From a virus, in the IMG/VR virus record IMGVR_UViG_3300018063_000016, positions 1 to 52,756 of that record: 52,756 bases of DNA; one strand, given 5' to 3'. Below, one piece after another: positions 43,271 through 49,663 of this stretch. The position numbers were made by a program, and so were the translations under genes. Every line of letters begins with the position of its first letter. The first letter of the stretch is position 1. The notes below the pieces were generated by a model. The model saw only the letters and a program-made list of their open reading frames with translations, was not told the DNA's origin and did no database searches.

Positions 43271-43486
43271 AACGCCTCGTTGCGTGACTTCTGCCCCCGG
43301 CACCATGCCCGGGGGCCGTCAGAATGGCCTTCGCACATGGGCCTTTGCTGGCCCTCAACCGCGAGCGACCGCTAACCCGGACAATTCCGGGGCACGCACG
43401 CCCGCTACCGAACCGTCGATCCCCCGCGAGCTCTGGTTTTCGGTCGCTTGCGGGCGTGCCCTTTCGCCAAGGACCACGATCGATCG
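43271..43486 (+). promoter_or_regulatory. Intergenic region with GC hairpin before lysis genes
   Basis: A 216-base gap separates the gp49-like gene from a small lysis-region gene. It contains a strong hairpin at 43293-43316 (GCCCCCGG with CCGGGGGC, loop CACCATGC) but no T-run, and a second 5-bp stem CCGGA/TCCGG around 43378-43391. It may attenuate or process the transcript before lysis genes. No convincing promoter was recognised. Confidence 0.4.
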
Positions 43487-43612
43487 ATGGATGCCCTGAA
43501 CAGCCTTATCGGCCGCCTCGCGCGCCGGCTGCGCAAGCTGCTGGAAGCGCTCGAGCGCCACTGCGAGCGCCGCAAGCGAGGCGTGCTCGTCTTCCCGCCC
43601 CTGGACTACTGA
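43487..43612 (+). CDS. Small basic protein of lysis region (41 aa)
   Basis: A 41-residue ORF with AAGGA about 14 bases upstream of the ATG. It is an arginine- and leucine-rich amphipathic helix (SLIGRLARRLRKLLEALERH) followed by CERRKRGVLVFPPLDY. Codon ends are almost all G or C. It lies three bases before the holin candidate. A basic amphipathic helix of this kind could associate with membranes, but no role is shown. Confidence 0.5.
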   Translation: MDALNSLIGRLARRLRKLLEALERHCERRKRGVLVFPPLDY

Positions 43613-43615
43613 CGT

Positions 43616-43945
43616 ATGAGCGTCGACCTCACCATCGCGAACTCGCTGCTTAGCGCGCTGCTGATGGTGGTGGTGGGCGGGGCTGCGCTCAACCCGTGGC
43701 TGGCGCTGAGCGCCGGCATGCGCGTGGGCCTGGCCACCATGGGCGCCGGCTTCGCGATGGGCGCCGCGCCCCTGTTCGACGACCCTGACGTGGGCCTGAT
43801 GGTGGCGTCGCAGCTGCTGACGCACGCGGGCATCGTCATCGTCATCGCCCGCGTGCTGGTGCTCTACATCGAGCCCGTGCACCACGCGCCGCCGGCGTCG
43901 CGCCTGCCCTGGCCGACCACGGTGTGGGGAGGCGACAAGCGATGA
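43616..43945 (+). CDS. Holin candidate, three membrane segments
   Basis: A 109-residue protein with three predicted membrane helices: about 10-26 (SLLSALLMVVVGGAALN), 30-52 (LALSAGMRVGLATMGAGFAM) and 60-86 (LMVASQLLTHAGIVIVIARV). A charged C-terminal tail ends GGDKR. Three segments and location two genes before the endolysin fit a class I holin, which would form inner-membrane lesions to release the lysin. It is coupled through ATGA to the next small gene. It could instead be an antiholin-like or other membrane protein. Confidence 0.7.
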   Translation: MSVDLTIANSLLSALLMVVVGGAALNPWLALSAGMRVGLATMGAGFAMGAAPLFDDPDVGLMVASQLLTHAGIVIVIARVLVLYIEPVHHAPPASRLPWPTTVWGGDKR

Positions 43946-44283
43946 GCGACGACCTGCGCCACTTGCGCTTCGGCGTGGCCTGGGGCGGACACCACGGCCA
44001 TCTGTGGGGCAACGGCGTGGATTCGTACCTGCGCGATCGCCCGGTCATCCCGGGGCTGATCCCCTTCGCCGAGCTGCGCTACCAGCCCTACATGCACGCG
44101 TGGTCGGTGCTGCGCCGCAATCAGTGGATGGACCTCACGGAGGAGGAGCGCGAGTTCATCGACGTGTGGATCCACAAGGTGACGATGGACCAGCGCGACC
44201 CGCTCAAGCCGTGGGACGGCAACGACCGACGACGACGCCCGCGCAAGGACGCGGACCCGAGCGCTACAGCACTGGCCGCATAA
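43942..44283 (+). CDS. Hypothetical lysis-region protein (113 aa)
   Basis: A 113-residue protein between the holin candidate and endolysin. It is rich in Trp and His (RHLRFGVAWGGHHGHLWGNG, YQPYMHAWSVLRRNQWMDLT) and ends in a basic DRRRRPRKDADPS tail. No membrane helix is visible. Its start overlaps the holin stop, so it is translated with that cassette. It may be a regulatory partner of the holin or unrelated to lysis. The family is not recognised. Confidence 0.65.
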   Translation: MSDDLRHLRFGVAWGGHHGHLWGNGVDSYLRDRPVIPGLIPFAELRYQPYMHAWSVLRRNQWMDLTEEEREFIDVWIHKVTMDQRDPLKPWDGNDRRRRPRKDADPSATALAA

Positions 44284-44305
44284 AGAACACAAAGGGGGAG
44301 GGGAA

Positions 44306-44935
44306 ATGGTGACGATCCAGACGCTGCTTGCAGCGCACGTAGAGCCGACCATCGCGCGCGTCTTCGCGCCGCTGATGGCAGACATCCTGCCGCGCTTTCA
44401 GATCGACACGCGATCGCGTGTGGCCGCGTTCATCGCGCAGGCGACGCATGAAAGCAATTACCTGTCGCGACTCGAGGAGGGCCTGCGCTACACCACGCCC
44501 GAGCGCGTGCGCGCCATGTTCAGCTCGCGCGTGCCCTCGCTGGCCGAGGCGTCCAAGCTGCTGCGCAACGGGCCGCTGCTGGCCAACACGGTGTACTCCA
44601 ACCGCTACGGCAACGGCGACTTCGCCAGCGGCGACGGGTGGCGCTTTCGCGGCCGCGGCACCTTCCAGTTGACCTTTCGCGCGAACTACCGCGCCGCGGC
44701 CCTGGCGCTCGGCCATCCGTACGAGGAGCAGCCGGAGCTCGTGGCCACGCCGCTGCACGCGGTGCTGACCTCGGCGCACTACTTCGTGTCGCGCGGCTGC
44801 CTGGCGCTCGCGGACGCGGCGCTGATCGACGAAGTGACCCGCAAGATCAACCCGGCCATGGTGGCGGCCAACGAGCGGCGCCAGCACTACGAATCGCTGT
44901 CGCTCGAGCTCGCGACCGAAGGGGCGTTCGCATGA
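44306..44935 (+). CDS. Endolysin, GH19 chitinase-like family
   Basis: A 209-residue peptidoglycan hydrolase without a signal peptide, so it needs the holin for release. It has an AGGGGGAGGGG ribosome-binding site. GH19 features are RVAAFIAQATHESNYLSRLE (HES at 48-50, catalytic Glu49 with a second Glu near 57-58), FSSRVPSLAEASKLL, YSNRYGNGD, and GWRFRGRGTFQLTFRANY at 111-128. It would cut the glycan strands of the cell wall at the end of infection. Rz follows by ATGA overlap. Length is normal for the single-domain class. Confidence 0.92.
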   Translation: MVTIQTLLAAHVEPTIARVFAPLMADILPRFQIDTRSRVAAFIAQATHESNYLSRLEEGLRYTTPERVRAMFSSRVPSLAEASKLLRNGPLLANTVYSNRYGNGDFASGDGWRFRGRGTFQLTFRANYRAAALALGHPYEEQPELVATPLHAVLTSAHYFVSRGCLALADAALIDEVTRKINPAMVAANERRQHYESLSLELATEGAFA

Positions 44936-45294
44936 TCGGCGGCTACGGGCCGCTGATCGCGGTGGTGGCGGTGCTGCTCGGCAGCATCGGCTCGTTCGCC
45001 TACGGCATCAGCACGGGCGAGGACCGCTGCACCGCGCGCGGCACGCGCGACGAGCAGATCCGCCAGCGCACTTTCGAAGACGCACAGAAGGGAACGGCCA
45101 ATGCGATCGCGCAGATCGAAATCAAGCACACCACGATCCACGCGGCCGTCGAGCGCGAGGTTCGGACAAGGGTTGAGTACCGCACTTGCGTGCATGCTCC
45201 TGACGTCGTGCGGGGCATCAATGCCGCGCTCAGCGGACGGCCCGACGCCCCTGATCCTGGCAAGCTGCCCGCGGGAACTACCCCCGCTCGCTGA
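44932..45294 (+). CDS. Rz-like inner-membrane spanin
   Basis: A 120-residue i-spanin with an N-terminal membrane helix (LIAVVAVLLGSIGSFAYGIS, residues 8-27) and a periplasmic charged helix (RDEQIRQRTFEDAQKGTANA; REVRTRVEYRTCVHAPDVV). This matches the Rz layout. The o-spanin gene lies inside and beyond its 3' end in another frame, the standard embedded arrangement. It would join the outer-membrane lipoprotein to fuse the two membranes. Two cysteines (30s and about 86) could form disulphides. Confidence 0.82.
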   Translation: MIGGYGPLIAVVAVLLGSIGSFAYGISTGEDRCTARGTRDEQIRQRTFEDAQKGTANAIAQIEIKHTTIHAAVEREVRTRVEYRTCVHAPDVVRGINAALSGRPDAPDPGKLPAGTTPAR

Positions 45295-45382
45295 CGACAC
45301 GTTCGGGGGCACGACGCGCGCGCTGCTCGACGTCACCAGGATCTACCACCGCTGCGCGACCGCCGCGCTCGGCAAGCCCTGA
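45173..45382 (+). CDS. Rz1-like outer-membrane spanin lipoprotein
   Basis: A 69-residue lipoprotein read from TTG with AAGGG nearby, embedded in another frame in the Rz gene and extending past it. The signal sequence is short and ends in a lipobox LLTSC (Cys13), followed by a proline-containing mature segment (SADGPTPLILASCPRELPPL). The start is uncertain because the frame is open further upstream. The C-terminus ends YHRCATAALGKP, and the nine residues HRCATAALG recur in the next protein. It should pair with Rz in the final lysis step. Confidence 0.8.
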   Translation: MSTALACMLLTSCGASMPRSADGPTPLILASCPRELPPLADDTFGGTTRALLDVTRIYHRCATAALGKP

Positions 45383-45564
45383 TGCATGGGGAGCGAAACC
45401 TCCACCACTGGGAGTGGCGCGTCATCGATGGCGAGCGTCGACGCGTGCCGATCGCGTTTACGTGCCTGTGCGGCATGCCTGCCTGCTACGGCTATGGTGG
45501 GCGATGGCTGTGCACCGAGTGCTACCTCACCATCGTGCACCGATGCGCGACCGCAGCGCTTGGC
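45347..45564 (+). repeat. Duplicated 27-base HRCATAALG block
   Basis: The 27-base block at 45347-45373 (end of Rz1) recurs at 45538-45564 (end of the zinc-ribbon-like gene). The copies differ at three positions, all third codon bases, so HRCATAALG is unchanged. This pattern fits selection on the peptide in both genes. Confidence 0.6.
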
Positions 45565-45585
45565 GTTGCCCCGGCAGGAAAGTAG
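45382..45585 (+). CDS. Cys-rich zinc-ribbon-like small protein (67 aa)
   Basis: A 67-residue protein starting in the Rz1 stop (TGATG). Its cysteines CLCGMPAC...WLCTECYL (residues 28-48) form a zinc-ribbon pattern. The first part (HHWEWRVIDGERRRVPIAF) looks globular, and the tail reads VHRCATAALGVAPAGK. HRCATAALG is the same nine residues as in the Rz1 tail, differing only at synonymous sites. The last 59 bases overlap an opposite-strand gene. Function unknown. Confidence 0.6.
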   Translation: MHGERNLHHWEWRVIDGERRRVPIAFTCLCGMPACYGYGGRWLCTECYLTIVHRCATAALGVAPAGK

Positions 45586-45832
45586 GCTGCATGCGCAGCG
45601 CCAACTCGTCGTTGTCGGCGAACAGCAGCAGCTGCCCCTCGAGCAGCCCGTGCAGGCGCACGGCGTAGATCGTCAGGATCAGGGGCAGGACGGGGCGCAG
45701 TCCGTCCTCGAGCGGCGCGGGCATCGCGATGCGCACGCGGCCGTGCTGGCGCAGCATCTCCCAGGCCCACGCGTCGAGCTCGACCACGGTGATCGGCTCG
45801 GCGTCGATCGCGGAGTACAGGACGGCGCGCAT
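45527..45832 (-). CDS. Hypothetical phage protein, leftward (101 aa)
   Basis: A 101-residue protein read leftward. It has the look of a conserved phage protein: AVLYSAIDAEPITVVELDAW, WEMLRQHGRVRIAMPAP, VLPLILTIYAVRLHGLLEGQ, LLLFADNDELALRMQPTFLP and GQRQALRSRIG. Proteins like it sit near integrases or early regions in other temperate phages, with no known function. It is the only leftward gene on the lysis side of attP and converges on the zinc-ribbon-like gene with a 59-base tail-to-tail overlap. Confidence 0.7.
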   Translation of the reverse strand: MRAVLYSAIDAEPITVVELDAWAWEMLRQHGRVRIAMPAPLEDGLRPVLPLILTIYAVRLHGLLEGQLLLFADNDELALRMQPTFLPGQRQALRSRIGARW

Positions 45833-45937
45833 GGGCCGGAAGTGTGCGGGGATTTTTGACCGGCACGAAACGCCAACCGGGCAAAGCGTGAACGGCGTAC
45901 AGAGGGAAGCGCCGATGCACGGGCTGCACGCGCCGTT

Positions 45938-45997
45938 CTCGAAATCCGGTTCACGGGTTCACCCGTGACGAGGGTTCGAATCCCTCCCTTTCCGCCA
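45938..45997 (+). other. attP: attP core: 3' part of tRNA-Ser(CGA)
   Basis: The 60 bases match the 3' part of a type II tRNA: anticodon loop CTCGAAA at 45938-45944 (anticodon CGA), 3' anticodon stem TCCGG, and a perfect 7-bp variable arm (TCACGGG/CCCGTGA). The T arm is GAGGG-TTCGAAT-CCCTC, followed by acceptor strand CCTTTCC, discriminator G and CCA at 45995-45997. The 5' half is not a proper tRNA (poor D arm, only three anticodon-stem pairs). The fragment has phage genes on both sides and integrase 24 bases away. It is therefore the crossover core that rebuilds the host tRNA-Ser gene on integration. Confidence 0.85.
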
Positions 45998-46020
45998 AAT
46001 CAATGACTTAGCGTCGGTTC

Positions 46021-47016
46021 TCAGGCTGCCGCCTTCGGCTTCGTGTGCGGGACTTTTCGCCCGATCTTGCCCACGGCGTCGGCCAGTTTGCGCGCCGTGA
46101 GGTGGCTGTAGCGCTTCGTCGAGCGCGGGTCACGGTGCCCGAGTACGGTGCCGACCGTGTAGAGATCCTCGCCGGCGTTGACCATCTCCGAGGCGGCGCT
46201 GTGGCGCAGGTCGTGGATGCGCACGTGCTGCAAGCCGACCCGGCGCCGAGCTCTGTCGAACCCGTGCTCGAGCGCGTTCTTGTCGGCCGCCAGGGGCAGA
46301 TAGCGCAGCAGGGTGCGCAGCTTCGGGTGCACGGGCAGCGCGCGCACGTCGTCGTTCTTGGTGTCGCGCAGCAGTAGCAGGTCCCCGTCGACCTCGACGC
46401 GCTGCAGCTCGCCGAGCCGCATGCCGGTATAGAACGCCGCGCGGACGAGCACGCACACGTCGCGGCGATCGGCCGCGCGCGCTAGGCGCAGCATGTCGCG
46501 TCGGTCGGCGTACACGTGGCGCTCGTTGCGCACCTTCGGCAACTGCATGCGCGACGTCGGATCGTGCTTGCTGATGCCGTGGTGCTTCCACGCGTGCCTG
46601 CAGGCGGCTTTGAGACACGCGAGCCGGTTGCGGATGGTGGCCGGTGCCACCGGGCGCCCGCGTTCCCCCACGGGGTTGTCGCGCACCGCCTTCGCGACCT
46701 CGTGCAGCGCACTGAGCGGCTTGCCGAGGTACGCCCACGCGATCGCCGCAAGGTGCTCGGCCGTGGCCTTGAACGATTTGAGCTGCGTCTTGTCCTTCAG
46801 GTACAGGACAACGGCCTCGTCGATCAGTCGGTCGTCCTCTTGTACGCCAGTCGCAATGGCGTAGAGGCGTGCCGATTCGGTGCGGTCGAATTTGTCAGCC
46901 TGGGCTTGACTCCAGCCGCGCGGAAGCAGGCGGTTAGCTCGCTTCCGCTCACCTTCAATGTAGCGGTCGAACTCGTAGCGCCAGCGGTGATTCCGCTTGT
47001 CCCATCGGATCGACAT
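46021..47016 (-). CDS. int: Tyrosine-recombinase integrase
   Basis: A 331-residue phage integrase. The N-terminal 160 residues hold the arm-binding and core-binding regions (SAQADKF-like start, LACLKAACRHAWKHHGISK). The catalytic domain shows Arg200 (AAFYTGMRLGEL), Lys220 (RDTKNDD), His268-x-x-Arg271 (HDLRHSAAS), His294 (LGHRD) and the nucleophile Tyr303 (TKRYSHL). All five key residues are present. It would recombine the adjacent attP with a host tRNA-Ser gene. It is the last gene of the leftward early operon, and its start overlaps the excisionase-like gene by 193 bases. Confidence 0.95.
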   Translation of the reverse strand: MSIRWDKRNHRWRYEFDRYIEGERKRANRLLPRGWSQAQADKFDRTESARLYAIATGVQEDDRLIDEAVVLYLKDKTQLKSFKATAEHLAAIAWAYLGKPLSALHEVAKAVRDNPVGERGRPVAPATIRNRLACLKAACRHAWKHHGISKHDPTSRMQLPKVRNERHVYADRRDMLRLARAADRRDVCVLVRAAFYTGMRLGELQRVEVDGDLLLLRDTKNDDVRALPVHPKLRTLLRYLPLAADKNALEHGFDRARRRVGLQHVRIHDLRHSAASEMVNAGEDLYTVGTVLGHRDPRSTKRYSHLTARKLADAVGKIGRKVPHTKPKAAA

Positions 47017-47162
47017 GCGTTGCGGTACGCCTCCACGTCCTCAGGCGCAAAGCGTAGCGCATCGCCGTGCCGGTACCCGGGCAGCTTCCCGCGATGGTGC
47101 TCGGCGTACACCAGCGTGCGGCTGATGCCGAGCAGCTTGGCGACGGCGCGCGCGGTCAGCAT
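46824..47162 (-). CDS. Excisionase-like HTH DNA-binding protein
   Basis: The first 55 residues are a MerR/excisionase-like helix-turn-helix domain: MLTARAVAKLLGISRTLVYA, then HHRGKLPGYRHGDALRF and PEDVEAYRNAC. This would bind attachment-arm DNA and bias the integrase toward excision, or regulate int. The remaining 57 residues are read from sequence also used by the start of int in another frame and look low-complexity, so the functional part may be about 55-60 residues. One base separates its ATG from the upstream stop. A Xis role is inferred from fold and position. Confidence 0.75.
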   Translation of the reverse strand: MLTARAVAKLLGISRTLVYAEHHRGKLPGYRHGDALRFAPEDVEAYRNACRSDGTSGITAGATSSTATLKVSGSELTACFRAAGVKPRLTNSTAPNRHASTPLRLAYKRTTD

Positions 47163-47163
47163 G

Positions 47164-47382
47164 TCACTGCTTGCCTTTGTGCACCCACACTGACACGCCG
47201 GTGACGGGGTCCGTCGAGTGGATCACCGGAGCGCACCAGCACCGCGGCGACGCAATGTGCTCGGGCTGACCCTCGAGCGCGGCGCGTACCTCGTCCTCCA
47301 TCGCTTGGCTCACGACAGACTGCGGACAGTCCCGCTGATGGTCCTCGACCTCGGCCCACAGGCGGCGTAGCAGATCGATCAC
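47164..47382 (-). CDS. Small hypothetical early protein (72 aa)
   Basis: A 72-residue protein read from a GTG that overlaps the upstream stop. The first half is helical (IDLLRRLWAEVEDHQRDCPQ, MEDEVRAALEGQP). The second half contains SPRCWCAPVIHSTDPVTGVS, with a CWC pair that could bind metal together with a nearby Cys or His. It is translated one base before the excisionase-like gene. Function unknown. Confidence 0.6.
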   Translation of the reverse strand: MIDLLRRLWAEVEDHQRDCPQSVVSQAMEDEVRAALEGQPEHIASPRCWCAPVIHSTDPVTGVSVWVHKGKQ

Positions 47383-47663
47383 GGCTTTCCCCCGCTGCGC
47401 AGGTACGCGTGTATCGCGTGCTCGGCGCACAAGTGCAGATCCGGGTTGCCTTCGATCGGTTTCGCGTGCTCCTTGCACAGCGGCTTGCTGCACGTGGTGC
47501 CCTCGCCGGTCTGCCAGTCGCACGCAAAGTTGGCGAGTTGCATGCACAGCTCGGGCTTGCCGTCGATTTCGATCTTCGCGCAGCACGGGGGCGGGGCGCG
47601 CTTCTTGTCCCTGCGGCCAAGCCGCATGTGCACCATCGAGCCGTTGACGCGGTACCAGACCAT
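47379..47663 (-). CDS. Cysteine-rich zinc-finger-like early protein (94 aa)
   Basis: A 94-residue protein with many potential zinc ligands: CC at about 27-28, CMQLANFACDW, TTCSKPLCKEHA, then HLCAEHAIHAY. The spacing C-x4-C-x2-H followed by C-x2-H is like treble-clef or AN1-type fingers. The start is the ATG overlapping the upstream stop, because the open upstream extension is arginine-rich shadow. Such proteins in early phage operons often bind nucleic acids or host regulators, but the role here is unknown. Confidence 0.7.
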   Translation of the reverse strand: MVWYRVNGSMVHMRLGRRDKKRAPPPCCAKIEIDGKPELCMQLANFACDWQTGEGTTCSKPLCKEHAKPIEGNPDLHLCAEHAIHAYLRSGGKP

Positions 47664-47875
47664 CAGCGGACCTCCATGCGCCGGCGCGCTTCTTTGGTGG
47701 CGGCGCGCTCGGCGTTGCGGCGCACGATGCACGGGGCTTCGCTGTAGCATGCCTTGCAGATTTTGCGAAAGCCGTGCGGCCCGTTCTTGTCGCGGTAGAA
47801 GTACTGCGGGCCCTCGCTCACGGGGACCTCGAAGCGGCACTGCCGGTACAGGCAACGCAGCAGCGGCTCGCTCAT
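47663..47875 (-). CDS. Cys-containing early protein (70 aa)
   Basis: A 70-residue protein with LLRCLYRQCRFEVPVSEGPQ at its start and GFRKICKACYSEAPCIV near residue 40. It thus has a C-x4-C pair and a C-x2-C pair that could form one zinc site. A basic helical tail (NAERAATKEARRRMEVR) follows, suited to nucleic-acid contact. ATGA overlaps join it to both neighbours. Function unknown. Confidence 0.65.
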   Translation of the reverse strand: MSEPLLRCLYRQCRFEVPVSEGPQYFYRDKNGPHGFRKICKACYSEAPCIVRRNAERAATKEARRRMEVR

Positions 47876-48090
47876 GTGCGCCTCGGCAAGCAGCTAAAGC
47901 TCAGCCCGCAGTGCGGGCACGTGCACACCACGAGGTTAAAGAACGGCATGCCCTCCTTGGCCTCGGGGTGGTGCCAGCGGTACTTGTCCTTGTCGGCCTC
48001 GGGCATGGGCGACTCGGCCGTGCAGTTGCGGTGCTCAAGGTGCCCGAACTGCAGATCGTTGAGCGAGCGCACCAAGTCGTCGGCGTTCAT
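47872..48090 (-). CDS. Zinc-ribbon-like early protein (72 aa)
   Basis: A 72-residue protein beginning MNADDLVRSLNDLQFGHLEH. It ends in VVCTCPHCGLSFSCLPRRT, which contains C-x-C-x2-C-x5-C, a zinc-ribbon-like cluster at the C-terminus. The middle is polar (EADKDKYRWHHPEAKEGM). The start is the ATG overlapping the previous stop; the open frame further upstream is shadow. Function unknown. Confidence 0.65.
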   Translation of the reverse strand: MNADDLVRSLNDLQFGHLEHRNCTAESPMPEADKDKYRWHHPEAKEGMPFFNLVVCTCPHCGLSFSCLPRRT

Positions 48091-48308
48091 AGTGGCAGCT
48101 CCGGTTGCACCGCGCGGCGCTCGGCCTCGCGCACCTTCTCGAGCGTGGCGAGCACGGCTTCCATCTCGGCAATGCGCCGCTCGGCGCGCGCGAGCGTCAT
48201 GCCGAATTTGCCCTCGTTGGCCCACGTCGGGTACAGGTGCCGGCGCATGCGCAGTTCGTCCTTGACCGCGGCGATCTGGCGCTCAATGGGGATGGGGGTG
48301 TCGCTCAT
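48087..48308 (-). CDS. Small coiled-coil early protein (73 aa)
   Basis: A 73-residue, almost fully helical protein: IERQIAAVKDELRMRRHLYP, followed by KFGMTLARAERRIAEMEAVL and TLEKVREAERRAVQPELPL. It forms a predicted coiled coil with a central YPTWANEGKFG turn. Proteins of this look are frequent in early regions of temperate phages. ATGA overlaps on both sides place it firmly in the operon. Function unknown. Confidence 0.7.
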   Translation of the reverse strand: MSDTPIPIERQIAAVKDELRMRRHLYPTWANEGKFGMTLARAERRIAEMEAVLATLEKVREAERRAVQPELPL

Positions 48309-49273
48309 GGCGTCGGCTCGAAGTAGCGCCCGCTGTTCTTGGAAACCTCGGGGCGCAGTGTGGGCGGCGGCTTCACGGTGAACACCGTGCCGCCGAACTC
48401 GACGATTTGTGTGCCGCGCAGGAATGCGGTCACATCGACATCGGTGCCCGCCGCCATGCGGCGTTGGTGCGCCGCCACCAAGTGCAGGATCGGGCGCTTG
48501 CGCCCGGTCGCGCTCATCGGCAGCGAGCGCGCGTACAGCAGCGACTTGATTTCCTCGCGCATGCAGCCCACGTGCGCGAGCGCGCCCTTCTCGCGCGCAG
48601 TGATCGACCAGCAAAAGCGCCGGTCGGCCAGCGCCTGCAGCGTCATCGAGCCCCATACGCTCGTCTCGTGCAGCACCGGCGCGTCGGTTTCGATGACCCC
48701 GGCCGGATGGCCTGCGTTGTAGTGCGCCGACGAAACCCGCTGCACGCACGAGGCGACCTCGCCGCGGCTCGTGACCGTGAAGTAGCGCCGCTCGCCTTCG
48801 ACGCCGTCCTTCGTGGCAGCGAGCTGCAGCATTTCGTACAGCGTGCCGCCCCTGCGCTTGTTCCAGTAGCGGCCGAGCGCCGGCGCCTGCCGGATGTAGT
48901 GGGCTGCGAAATACGCGTCGGGGAACGTCTCGAAGATGCGCCCCTCGGCGCGATGCCCGGTGAGCCCCTGCTTTGGCAGCGGGTCGTTGTCCACGTCGAA
49001 AAGCCAGTCGCGCTCGGGGTCCAACACCGCCTGGAAGATGCGCGAGGGGCTGACGACGTACGGGCCGATCGAGCGCAGCATCGCGAACTGCTCGGGCGTC
49101 ATGCGGTCGGCCGGCGGCGCCCCGCGGTTCTTGTGCAGCTTCGTCTCGAAGAAGGCGATCAGCGCCGCGGCGACGACGTCCTCGAACGCCTCGCCCCAGT
49201 AGTCGCTGCGTTCCTCCTGGCGCTGTGCGATGAGTTGTTCCACCGCCGCGATGTGTTCAGCTTTGGTCTGCAT
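48305..49273 (-). CDS. Hypothetical early protein (322 aa)
   Basis: The largest early gene product apart from integrase in this window. The first 60 residues are helical (AEHIAAVEQLIAQRQEERSD). The middle contains RIFQAVLDPERDWLFDVDND and YFAAHYIRQAPALGRYWNKR. The last part has REEIKSLLYARSLPMSATGR and IVEFGGTVFTVKPPPT. No nuclease, polymerase, methylase or helix-turn-helix motif is recognisable. The N-terminal AEHIA opening resembles the protein at 49660-50037 (VAEHIATLEYF), suggesting a shared short motif. Confidence 0.6.
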   Translation of the reverse strand: MQTKAEHIAAVEQLIAQRQEERSDYWGEAFEDVVAAALIAFFETKLHKNRGAPPADRMTPEQFAMLRSIGPYVVSPSRIFQAVLDPERDWLFDVDNDPLPKQGLTGHRAEGRIFETFPDAYFAAHYIRQAPALGRYWNKRRGGTLYEMLQLAATKDGVEGERRYFTVTSRGEVASCVQRVSSAHYNAGHPAGVIETDAPVLHETSVWGSMTLQALADRRFCWSITAREKGALAHVGCMREEIKSLLYARSLPMSATGRKRPILHLVAAHQRRMAAGTDVDVTAFLRGTQIVEFGGTVFTVKPPPTLRPEVSKNSGRYFEPTP

Positions 49274-49280
49274 GGCGGCC

Positions 49281-49505
49281 TCACAGGATCATGCGCAGCG
49301 GGATCGCCACGACGTCGGCGCTCGGTGCGCGGTGCTCCTGCAGCTCACGCTGGAACTGCGACGCGTCGTGATCGTTGTGCACGGCGATGCGCGTGACGTA
49401 GCAGTGCACGGGCACGCCGGCGGCCGTGTGGCCTTCCCATATCCGCGCCTCAACGCCGCCGTTGAGCGTGACGATCTTGCTGGTGCTGTCGATCAGGATT
49501 CGCAC
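49281..49505 (-). CDS. Small early protein (74 aa), GTG start
   Basis: A 74-residue protein from GTG with an AAGGAAG ribosome-binding site. Its compact sequence (ILIDSTSKIVTLNGGVEARI, WEGHTAAGVPVHCYVTRIAV, FQRELQEHRAPSADVVAIPL) matches a small conserved protein type found in temperate phages and prophages of proteobacteria. Its role is not known; the beta-strand pattern suggests a small beta-barrel or mixed fold. Gaps of 7 and 11 bases separate it from its neighbours. Confidence 0.7.
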   Translation of the reverse strand: MRILIDSTSKIVTLNGGVEARIWEGHTAAGVPVHCYVTRIAVHNDHDASQFQRELQEHRAPSADVVAIPLRMIL

Positions 49506-49516
49506 GGTGCTTCCTT

Positions 49517-49663
49517 TCAGGCTTGGCGGATGAGTTGACGCAGCCACTGCGCGCCGCCCTTGCGCATCAGCTTGCGGCGGTCCGACTTGCTGAGCCGCAG
49601 CGCGAAGCGCTCGGTCAGGTCGTTCGGACGCGGTACGGGTTTGGGGGATTGGTACTGCCTCAT
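49517..49663 (-). CDS. Ribbon-helix-helix-like small protein (48 aa)
   Basis: A 48-residue basic protein. ERFALRLSKSDRRKLMRKGG then AQWLRQLIRQA has the strand-helix-helix layout of Arc/MetJ-like DNA-binding proteins, where the RFALRL strand would enter the major groove as a dimer. A proline-rich N-terminal arm (YQSPKPVPRPND) precedes it. It is ATGA-coupled to the upstream gene. It could be an operon regulator; no operator was identified. Confidence 0.65.
   Translation of the reverse strand: MRQYQSPKPVPRPNDLTERFALRLSKSDRRKLMRKGGAQWLRQLIRQA

Noticed and set aside
43324-43653. A 109-codon ORF across the gap before the lysis genes
   Set aside because: It is Pro/Arg-rich shadow and overlaps the better-supported 41-codon ORF and the holin start.
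45904-45997. A complete tRNA-Ser gene
   Set aside because: GGGAAGC could pair in part with the acceptor strand, but the D arm lacks consensus bases and the anticodon stem has only three pairs. It is better read as an attP fragment.
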